Source of the DNA: an uncultured Desulfobacterales bacterium
Lineage (GTDB): Bacteria; Desulfobacterota; Desulfobacteria; Desulfobacterales; G020354645
Reading direction: 5' to 3'
Length of the DNA: 7,558 nt
NCBI GenBank assembly: GCA_947259865.1
Contig: CAMYNZ010000181.1
Location: 1-7,558 of the forward strand
The position numbers and the translations under genes were made by a program. Positions 1 through 5,240 of this stretch are shown here, one piece after another. The notes under the pieces were generated by a model. That model searched no databases. It worked only from the letters and a program-made list of their open reading frames with translations, and was not told where the DNA came from. Each line of letters starts with the position of its first letter. The stretch's first letter is position 1.

Positions 1-40
1 TTTCAACGATGTTTTTAATCTGCTTTTTATCGAGATTCAT
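1..40 (-). CDS. 5' end of a probable BMC cargo protein (encapsulation-peptide-like N-terminus); runs off the window
   Basis: The minus strand has an ATG at 38-40 that opens a frame reading MNLDKKQIKNIVE before the window ends. A strong Shine-Dalgarno (AGGAAGGG on the minus strand, 47-54) sits 6 nt upstream. The 13 residues match the style of BMC encapsulation peptides, short amphipathic helices at the N-terminus of cargo enzymes, and resemble the N-terminus of the aldehyde dehydrogenase just upstream: KKQIKNIVE against DRQIEQIVD, sharing Q, I, I and V at the same positions. The gene would be the next one downstream in the cluster, 221 bp after the aldehyde dehydrogenase stop. The catalytic domain lies outside the window, so the product cannot be named; an alcohol dehydrogenase, a second aldehyde dehydrogenase or another core enzyme are all possible. 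The start is well supported, the cargo role is inference. Confidence 0.6.
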   Translation of the reverse strand, partial: MNLDKKQIKNIVE

Positions 41-46
41 ATCAAG

Positions 47-54
47 CCCTTCCT
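47..54 (-). promoter_or_regulatory. Ribosome binding site of the edge cargo gene
   Basis: The minus-strand sequence AGGAAGGG lies 6 nt before the ATG at 38-40. It is the main evidence that a real gene starts here, because only 13 codons of it are in the window. Confidence 0.6.
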
Positions 55-77
55 ACTATCCCGAATGTTAGTATTTA

Positions 78-152
78 GACAGGATCAACAGGATTTTCAT
101 GATTTTTAAGGTTTTAATAAAGGAATATCCTGTTAATCCAGTGAATCCTGTC
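78..152. repeat. Intergenic inverted repeat with GACAGGAT / ATCCTGTC arms
   Basis: The outer arms gacaggat (78-85) and atcctgtc (145-152) are exact reverse complements, and inner units caggat (89-94) and atcctg (127-132) pair in the same way. The core is AT-rich. Elements of this look, made of GACAGGAT-type units about 11 bp apart, are familiar between genes in some deltaproteobacterial genomes (from memory, not searched). A 16-bp piece, positions 75-90, recurs exactly in inverted orientation at 3565-3580. The element lies between the aldehyde dehydrogenase and the next cargo gene and could fold in the transcript. Confidence 0.6.
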
Positions 153-203
153 AAATTTTTTAGGGGTTCGATCGAAAACTCTCTGATACCCCTAGTGGTT
201 GAA

Positions 204-259
204 AATTGACGATTGAATATTAAAACATGTTTTCAATCTGCAATATTCATTATTCAATT
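204..259. repeat. Long imperfect hairpin directly after the aldehyde dehydrogenase gene
   Basis: Positions 204-221 and 242-259 are reverse complements at 15 of 18 bases. Between them sits the perfect 12-bp palindrome aaaacatgtttt (222-233). On the minus strand the hairpin begins two bases after the stop codon of the aldehyde dehydrogenase. It is AT-rich with no clear U-run, so it is not a classical intrinsic terminator. It may protect the 3' end of the message or be another intergenic repeat element. The rest of 41-261 holds the GACAGGAT repeat and nothing else I recognise. Confidence 0.45.
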
Positions 260-261
260 CT

Positions 262-1710
262 TTATGCCCCGTAGCGATAGCGAAAATCATTGGCCAGGAC
301 GCAACGCCGGATTAACGTGAACATCCTGGGTCGCGTTTGTCCCTCGCCGTTGGTGGCAATGTGAAACGAAGTATATCCTTCACCGGAAACGCCAACACTG
401 GCAAGGCCGCAGGATCCGTTTTTGACGAAGGCCGCGCACTTGGCTCTGCTGGTCATTTTTTTAATGGTTTGGATGTTGTTGGAATGGATGGCCATGGTGT
501 GGCCGTTGCCCTGTTCGGCCGCCAAGGCGGACTCTATGGCCTCATCCGCATTACGGCAGCGGACAAACGGCAGAACCGGCATAATTTGCTCGGTCCAGAC
601 CAGGGGATGAGCATTATCGGTTTCTACAATGACGATCTTTGTTTCCGGATCGACTTCAAGACCGATGGATTGTAGAATGAAGGCCGGCGATTTGCCGATA
701 TAATCCATGTTGATCACACCGGGTTCACCTGGACCTTTGATTTCTTTGAAAATATGTTTGAGCAGCGCTTCCGCCTGGGTAGAGGAGATCTCATAGGCGC
801 CGTAACTTTTTAGGTTTGCTTTAAGCTTATCCGCGACAGAGTCGACGACGAAAATTTCTTTTTCACTGGCGCATGCTATACAGTGTGAAAATGAAGCACC
901 TTCGACAATGCATCTGGCGGCCCTGTCCAGATCGGCGGTCTCGTCCACCATCACCGGCGGATTACCCGGACCTCCGGCAATCACTCGTTTGCCGGTCTGG
1001 GTGGCAAACGCCACGACACCGTGTCCGCCGGTGACGCCGATCAGTTTTATTTTTGGATGGGTCATGAGTGCCTGGGCCGACGGCACGGACGGTTCCTGCA
1101 GACAACAAACGCAGTTGGGAGGGCCTCCGGCTGCAACGATGGCTTGATTTAAATCTCGAATGACCCGGGCCGATATAATTTTGGTTTTCGGATGGGGATT
1201 GTTGACCACCGTGTTGCCGCCGGCCAACATCATGATAGCATTAAAAATGATCGTGGGAGCTCCGTTGGTCACCGGATTGACGGAGGCAATCACGCCCGCC
1301 GGAATTCGCTCGATGATTGTCACACCTTTATCACCGCTGAAGACCTCGGGCCTGAGGTCTTCCATGCCAAGTACCTGACAGGCGGACTGATTTTTTTTGA
1401 TGTTATCATCGGCTTTACCAAGACCGGTTTCTTCAAATTCCATGCGGCCATATTCGGCCGCATGGGTCGCGCCGGTATTCCGGATGGCCTCAATGATTTT
1501 CTGCCGCAGGGCAAGGGGCAGGGTAATCAGTTTTTTCTGGGCAATGAAGGCGGCCTGGATGGCATCTTCGATTTCTTCAAAGATCCCGTCGACGTCATTA
1601 CCGGTCTCGGAAGTAGATTCGGGCGACTCGGAAAAGCTCACATCTTCCTGCTGCAATCTATTAACCACGATATCCACGATTTGTTCGATTTGCCGATCAC
1701 CAAGCGCCAT
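262..1710 (-). CDS. CoA-acylating aldehyde dehydrogenase, BMC type (PduP/EutE-like)
   Basis: This 482-residue protein would oxidise an aldehyde to its acyl-CoA with NAD+ and CoA inside the microcompartment, the core reaction of most metabolosomes. Residues 4-21 form an amphipathic helix, DRQIEQIVDIVVNRLQQE, like known encapsulation peptides. A Ser/Glu-rich linker (about 23-42) joins it to the catalytic domain. Visible family motifs are ERIPAGVIASVNPVTNG (134-150), NPHPKTK (171-177), GVTGGHGVV (225-233) and AGGPGNPPVMVDETADL (245-261). The catalytic cysteine is most likely Cys280, aligned with the cysteine of NLPCIAEKE in PduP/EutE; here the site reads HCIACASEKE, with an extra Cys277. Length fits the family. 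The ATG is preceded by GAGGT at 6 nt. It lies 68 bp after the RpiR-type regulator. The aldehyde substrate cannot be told from sequence. The family call is firm; assignment as PduP rather than EutE is not. Confidence 0.93.
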   Translation of the reverse strand: MALGDRQIEQIVDIVVNRLQQEDVSFSESPESTSETGNDVDGIFEEIEDAIQAAFIAQKKLITLPLALRQKIIEAIRNTGATHAAEYGRMEFEETGLGKADDNIKKNQSACQVLGMEDLRPEVFSGDKGVTIIERIPAGVIASVNPVTNGAPTIIFNAIMMLAGGNTVVNNPHPKTKIISARVIRDLNQAIVAAGGPPNCVCCLQEPSVPSAQALMTHPKIKLIGVTGGHGVVAFATQTGKRVIAGGPGNPPVMVDETADLDRAARCIVEGASFSHCIACASEKEIFVVDSVADKLKANLKSYGAYEISSTQAEALLKHIFKEIKGPGEPGVINMDYIGKSPAFILQSIGLEVDPETKIVIVETDNAHPLVWTEQIMPVLPFVRCRNADEAIESALAAEQGNGHTMAIHSNNIQTIKKMTSRAKCAAFVKNGSCGLASVGVSGEGYTSFHIATNGEGQTRPRMFTLIRRCVLANDFRYRYGA

Positions 1711-1778
1711 GCTTTACCTCTTAGCTATATTAAACATTTGCTTGTATTCAAAATTAAGTGTCGATCGCGCTTATCACA

Positions 1779-2732
1779 TTAAGCACGCTGGTCATCTTTT
1801 TCAGTTTGGGGCCAAAATGATGCAAGATATGACTGATTAGGCTCGTCTTGACCCATGCTGGTCGTTGAGCTATCCGAGTAAAATTCATCACTGATTCGCA
1901 TGCCGTCATCAAACTTCGAAAGATATTCGGCTGCTTTTTTATTATCCAGAAACGTAATCTCATGAATCAGCGCGGCTAAGTAGGTCATAATATGGCCAAA
2001 CGGATCGATAAAAGAAACCGATTCGAGATCGATAATAATATATTGATCTGAAAGCGTGATGATGGGCGATTTCGGCGTATCGCTGAGGCCGATTATTTTG
2101 ACACCGTATTTAGCAGCCAATTCCATCAATTCAATCGTCTTGCGGGGATATCGGGGAAACGCGATGACGAACATAAGGCGGGATTTGCCGTTTCTGATGA
2201 TCAAGTCCCTGATATTCCAGGATAACGATGTGTCCAAAAAGACATTGTTTTTTATTTTTTTCAGAAGATAGCCGAAATAGTAGGCCAGGGCCGCGGATGC
2301 ACGGTATCCAACCACATAAACCGTTTCGGCCTTAAAAATGGTTTTGGCCACTTTTTTAAGGTCTTTTTCAGAAATATTATTTCTAAGATTTTCGATATTG
2401 CGAATCGCATTTTGGCTGTATTTATTTAGCGTATCGAATTCACTGGGCTGTCGGCTGGCCTTCTGCAGTCTCTCAACGGCAGTCAATTCGATGTGCAGCA
2501 GCCCTTTCATGTAATGGACGAAATCAATGTAACCCGAAAAACCGAGATCATTGGCGAACCGCATAATCGTTGGTTCACTGACCTGGCATTCCTCGGCAAT
2601 TTCCCGGGCGGTCATAAGAAAGACTTTTTTGTGATCTTTGATAATGTAATCCGCCACCCGTCTTTTTTTAGGAGACAGTCTCGGATAGACTTTGATAATT
2701 TTATTGAATAGATCTTCTCTGGCCGAATTCAT
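1779..2732 (-). CDS. RpiR/MurR-family transcriptional regulator (HTH + SIS domain)
   Basis: This 317-residue DNA-binding regulator probably controls the microcompartment genes around it. The N-terminal HTH_6 domain spans about residues 1-77, with the helix-turn-helix at TAREIAEECQVSEPTIMRF (41-59) followed by the typical NDLGFSGY. The SIS (sugar isomerase) ligand domain spans about 121-262, with VYVVGYRASAALA (138-150) and FVIAFPRYPRKT (188-199). An acidic, Ser-rich tail of about 40 residues follows. The start at 2732 is chosen because GGGAG lies 8 nt upstream; in-frame ATGs at 2747 and 2771 lack such a site. The gene shares the strand of its neighbours and sits between a shell gene and the aldehyde dehydrogenase. 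SIS domains of this family usually sense phosphosugars, but the Ser/Thr-rich phosphate loop is replaced here by FPRYPRKT, so the ligand may differ. It may activate or repress; the sequence does not say. Confidence 0.9.
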   Translation of the reverse strand: MNSAREDLFNKIIKVYPRLSPKKRRVADYIIKDHKKVFLMTAREIAEECQVSEPTIMRFANDLGFSGYIDFVHYMKGLLHIELTAVERLQKASRQPSEFDTLNKYSQNAIRNIENLRNNISEKDLKKVAKTIFKAETVYVVGYRASAALAYYFGYLLKKIKNNVFLDTSLSWNIRDLIIRNGKSRLMFVIAFPRYPRKTIELMELAAKYGVKIIGLSDTPKSPIITLSDQYIIIDLESVSFIDPFGHIMTYLAALIHEITFLDNKKAAEYLSKFDDGMRISDEFYSDSSTTSMGQDEPNQSYLASFWPQTEKDDQRA

Positions 2733-2943
2733 GGAATCAACTCCCATATTACTTAGCCGAGCACTAGTCATTGAGCATAAAATGATAGTTATACTTCTTT
2801 TGAGTCTTGCGCCTTATACCTTGCTTGCCGCGCCATAGCTTAAGCGACGGCTGGTGCCTTGCGTCACTTCGAGATTGGCCATGGCCAGGGTATCGGAAGT
2901 AACTTATTTTATGTGCACTCAATTGCGGTTTTAATGGCAACAA
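2733..2943 (-). other. 211-bp gap between second shell gene and regulator; no convincing promoter
   Basis: The gap holds the regulator's ribosome site at its low-coordinate end and a perfect 12-bp palindrome, tggccatggcca, at 2876-2887. AT-rich minus-strand stretches near 2775-2800 offer TATAAC- and TATGCT-like hexamers, but no -35 element at proper spacing. It is long enough to hold a promoter and operator for the regulator, and the palindrome is a conceivable binding site, but neither can be shown. Confidence 0.3.
2741..2745 (-). promoter_or_regulatory. Ribosome binding site that fixes the regulator start
   Basis: GGGAG on the minus strand is followed by 8 nt and then the ATG at 2730-2732. 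It overlaps the alternative upstream ATG at 2745-2747, which therefore cannot use it. This favours the 317-residue protein over the 330-residue version. Confidence 0.7.
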
Positions 2944-3561
2944 TCAATGATCCCTGCCCCCTAAATCAGCCAGACACGCTTCGGCTGCCTTTTTCGCGGC
3001 TTGAATTTCGGAGGTGGAGCCGGCCAGATAAACTCGACCGGATGCACCGAATACCGTTGCATGGATCAGCTTGACATCGGCTGCCTTTTCGGCCTCGTTG
3101 GCCGCGTAGCCGGCGTAACCGGCCGGAAGACATTCGAGGATATACATTGTATCATCCACAATCATCATGCTGGCGGCTCGAAAGCGGTTTACAATTTGAC
3201 TCATATATGGATCAGTTCTTTCAATGGTTTCGGCGGCCAGGATTTTGGGCTTGAGACGATCCGTTTCCTTTAATCCCAAATAATCCAGAACCACATCACC
3301 GGCCTCTTTGATATCCGCCGGGGAGTCAGCATGTACTTCCAGCATACCGTAGGTTCTCTCCACTACCATGGCCCCGGGCAGCACGTTGGCTTTCTTCATT
3401 ATCGCATCGGTAATGGAGTTGATCTCGATGCCGGGTGCAATTTCTAAAAAAAGGGCGGCCTGGCCTGCCACGGGATAATAGCCACGGGCGGTGCTGCCGA
3501 TGTAGCCGGCCATTTGTTTTTGTAATTGATCAATTATCGCAAAGGCTCTGAGATCCACCAT
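2944..3561 (-). CDS. Stacking-type tandem-domain trimeric BMC shell protein (BMC-T), copy 2
   Basis: This 205-residue shell protein contains two fused BMC domains and should form a trimer with pseudo-hexagonal shape. It matches the Haliangium ochraceum Hoch_5816/Hoch_3341 type, whose trimers stack in pairs with gated pores. Motifs visible are the opening LRAFAIIDQLQKQ, AALFLEIAPGIEIN (35-48), VVERTYGMLEVH (66-77), PAGYAGYAANEAEKA (146-160), FGASGRVYLAG (171-181) and the terminal GGRDH. Glu68-Arg69 corresponds to the Glu-Arg pair that opens and closes the pore in CsoS1D-like trimers. By hand it is identical to the other BMC-T in this window at about 98 of 205 positions without gaps, so they are diverged paralogs. 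There is no cysteine near the expected pore, so an iron-sulfur cluster as in PduT is unlikely. AGGA lies 9 nt before the ATG, inside a repeat-like sequence. It follows the FAD enzyme gene after 211 bp. Confidence 0.92.
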   Translation of the reverse strand: MVDLRAFAIIDQLQKQMAGYIGSTARGYYPVAGQAALFLEIAPGIEINSITDAIMKKANVLPGAMVVERTYGMLEVHADSPADIKEAGDVVLDYLGLKETDRLKPKILAAETIERTDPYMSQIVNRFRAASMMIVDDTMYILECLPAGYAGYAANEAEKAADVKLIHATVFGASGRVYLAGSTSEIQAAKKAAEACLADLGGRDH

Positions 3562-3564
3562 TAT

Positions 3565-3580
3565 TGTTGATCCTGTCTAA
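3565..3580 (-). repeat. 16-bp copy of the GACAGGAT repeat overlapping the BMC-T ribosome site
   Basis: The minus-strand sequence ttagacaggatcaaca is identical to positions 75-90 of the plus strand, in the other large intergenic repeat. Its AGGA is the only plausible Shine-Dalgarno for the shell gene that starts at 3561. It may be a repeat remnant that now serves as a translation signal, or a short shared regulatory sequence. Confidence 0.45.
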
Positions 3581-3623
3581 TTGCTTAGGGATTATCTTCT
3601 GACAACATATATCAAATAACTTT

Positions 3624-3700
3624 GGGTGTCAGGTGTCGGGTGTCAGGTGTCAACAACCTCAATCAGTACTCCTGCCAACTGAAACCCGACACCTGACACC
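3624..3700. repeat. Intergenic inverted repeat with a tandem 14-mer arm (GGTGTCAGGTGTC family)
   Basis: The left arm contains two perfect tandem copies of gggtgtcaggtgtc (3624-3637 and 3638-3651). Positions 3625-3640 are exactly complementary to 3685-3700, giving a 16-bp stem with a 44-nt loop. The element lies between the FAD enzyme gene and the second BMC-T gene. A related element lies on the other side of the FAD enzyme gene at 5056-5166, sharing the core caggtgtc. No open reading frame or transposase is associated, so a MITE-like or REP-like intergenic element is the likeliest reading. The remainder of 3562-3772 shows nothing I recognise. Confidence 0.65.
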
Positions 3701-3772
3701 TTTGCAGTCGGCTATGGACACACTATCTTTATCTATTGTGCTGATGCCTACAAATACGATCATGAATGACGC

Positions 3773-4978
3773 TCATATACTCTTCAACCACTCTCGCTTT
3801 CGGGGACAAATAGCCGTAACAGTGGTACAAGCCGCATTGCCCTGACACGCGCATTCGAGATCCGATCCCTTGCTGAAGCGACCATAGCAGAAGTCTGAAA
3901 TTGGTATGGAGGTGTCGCAATCCATGATTAACTCTGAAATCAGACGTCCGATGACAGGGGCCAGGCCGAACCCATGACCGCTAAAACCGGTGGCAAAGAC
4001 AAAGCCCGGGACTTCCTGCGCAAAACCTAATACCGGAATCGCATCCGACATTTGGGCGATGAGACCCGACCACATTCGAATCACGTTAACCTCTTTTAAA
4101 ACCGGGAAAAAATCGATGACCATGTTGGAGATCGCTGGACCAATAAAATGGAAAAGAGGCTTGCCTTCGCGATAGATGAATTGTTCGGTTCCGACAAATC
4201 CTCCCCAGAAAAAGGGACCGTGTACGGTCTGTCGTCCGTAAAACAGCCCTTTGGCATGCCCGACCATCTGTTTGAATAGGGGAGGGTAGGGTTCAGTAAC
4301 CAGGGCTTCTGAATAAATCGGTCGCATTGGCAAATCCAGACCTACCATGTTGGCCACTTTACGACCGGCCACACCGGCGGCATCAACCACGAGATCGGTT
4401 TCAAATACATTTTTATCGGTAACAACAGCAGTTGCCTTTCCTTTCTGCAATCGAATTTCCGTGGCTTGCTCATGGGTATGGATACGCGCCCCGAGGCGTT
4501 TGGCATTTTTATAAAATGCATAGGTCACCAGGAAAGGATTGACATGCCCGTCGGTCGGGCAAAAACTGGCTCCGATAACCTTTTCACCTACATGCGGGTT
4601 AATTTCCAGGACTTGTTTTCGATCGAGCATCTCCAGTTCCAAACCGACGGTCTTTTGATTCTTGATAGCCTTTTGCATGGTATCAAGCTCTTCATCGGAA
4701 GTGCAGAGCCGCAGATTTCCTTCGCGGACATATTCCACATCCATGCCCAGTTCTTCATGGAGATGGCCATACATTTGGATGCTTTCCATGGCCAGAGGCA
4801 TTTCTTTGAGATTTCTGGCAGATTGCCGCACACCGCCGCCATTGCTGCCGGATGCCTCGCCACCGATGTCTGATTTTTCAATGACAACCGGCTTTAATCC
4901 TTCTTTGGCCAGATTATAAGCGATGGCGCATCCCATAACACCTCCGCCGATAATGACTACATCTGCTTTTTCTGGCAT
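3773..4978 (-). CDS. FAD-dependent oxidoreductase, DAO family (sarcosine/glycine oxidase- or opine/hydroxyproline dehydrogenase-like)
   Basis: This 401-residue flavoenzyme probably oxidises a secondary amine or amino acid to an imine that hydrolyses to a carbonyl compound. The Rossmann FAD motif is VVIIGGGVMG (7-16), with the ribose-binding acid at Glu34. EASGSNGGGVRQSAR (41-55) is the second flavin contact and closely resembles the GASG-N-GGVR signature of the DAO family. GFSGHGFGLAPVIGRLI (331-347) is the C-terminal flavin motif. The family normally ends near DFCYGRF (362-368); here another 33 residues follow with cysteines at 376, 378, 384 and 391. The upstream gene ends in a BFD-like [2Fe-2S] domain of the type that accompanies such enzymes in octopine oxidase, hydroxyproline dehydrogenase and HCN synthase, which suggests dehydrogenase rather than oxidase function (inference). 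No encapsulation peptide is seen at its N-terminus. AGGA lies 6 to 7 nt before the ATG. Related inverted repeats lie on either side of the gene. Exact substrate unknown. Confidence 0.88.
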   Translation of the reverse strand: MPEKADVVIIGGGVMGCAIAYNLAKEGLKPVVIEKSDIGGEASGSNGGGVRQSARNLKEMPLAMESIQMYGHLHEELGMDVEYVREGNLRLCTSDEELDTMQKAIKNQKTVGLELEMLDRKQVLEINPHVGEKVIGASFCPTDGHVNPFLVTYAFYKNAKRLGARIHTHEQATEIRLQKGKATAVVTDKNVFETDLVVDAAGVAGRKVANMVGLDLPMRPIYSEALVTEPYPPLFKQMVGHAKGLFYGRQTVHGPFFWGGFVGTEQFIYREGKPLFHFIGPAISNMVIDFFPVLKEVNVIRMWSGLIAQMSDAIPVLGFAQEVPGFVFATGFSGHGFGLAPVIGRLISELIMDCDTSIPISDFCYGRFSKGSDLECACQGNAACTTVTAICPRKREWLKSI

Positions 4979-5240
4979 ATTAATTCCTAACCGGGGGAAA
5001 ACAGCATCCCCGCACGTAGACTACTATGATGATTTAAAACAAATTCCGGTCTTTGGGTTTCAGGTGTCAGTGAATTAAGCAGAAGAGTTTGAACCTGCAC
5101 ATCCTGACGCACTCAATATCCGCATAATTCTTTAATGGCTAGATGTCTATCCTGACACCTGAAACCAAACACTCAATTAGAGAGAAGATATTGAGATAAA
5201 TTTATGAGCCATGTTATAGTATATCTTATCTCCCCAGATC
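4979..5240 (-). other. 262-bp gap between the [2Fe-2S] protein gene and the FAD enzyme gene
   Basis: This is the longest gap in the window. It holds the inverted repeat at 5056-5166 and, just after the upstream gene on the minus strand, a possible stem: gagagaagatat (5180-5191) pairs with atatcttatctc (5221-5232) at 11 of 12 bases around a 29-nt loop. No U-run follows, so I do not call a terminator. The ribosome site of the FAD enzyme gene is at the low end. Nothing protein-coding is supported. Confidence 0.4.
5056..5166. repeat. Intergenic inverted repeat, second member of the CAGGTGTC family
   Basis: The arms ggtttcaggtgtcag (5056-5070) and ctgacacctgaaacc (5152-5166) are perfect 15-bp reverse complements around an 81-nt loop. 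The core caggtgtc is shared with the arms of the element at 3624-3700, but the outer bases differ (ggttt here, gggtgt there). The element lies just upstream of the FAD enzyme gene. No coding sequence lies in the loop. Confidence 0.65.

Noticed and set aside
1724..1751. Possible sigma70 promoter for the aldehyde dehydrogenase: minus-strand TTGAAT (1746-1751), 16 nt, TATAGC (1724-1729)
   Set aside because: Both hexamers match only 4 of 6, and the predicted transcript start would fall on the Shine-Dalgarno at 1716-1720, leaving no usable leader.
1192..1782. A 196-codon plus-strand open frame opposite the aldehyde dehydrogenase
   Set aside because: It lies wholly over a strongly conserved minus-strand gene, matches no family I know and ends in its upstream region; it is a shadow of the real frame. 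The same applies to the other plus-strand frames in the window.
2733..2771. A longer regulator starting at 2771 (330 residues)
   Set aside because: The added 13 residues have no family similarity and the start lacks a ribosome site, while the ATG at 2732 has GGGAG at proper distance.
3624..3700. CRISPR-like repeat
   Set aside because: Only two adjacent 14-bp copies plus an inverted one, with no spacers; it is an inverted-repeat element.
3629..5170. Insertion sequence or integrated cassette with its own transposase around the FAD enzyme gene
   Set aside because: No transposase or integrase frame and no clear target-site duplication are visible; only the short repeats support mobility.
5180..5232. 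Intrinsic terminator after the [2Fe-2S] protein gene
   Set aside because: A stem can form but it is AT-rich with a 29-nt loop and no U-run follows, so termination is not supported.
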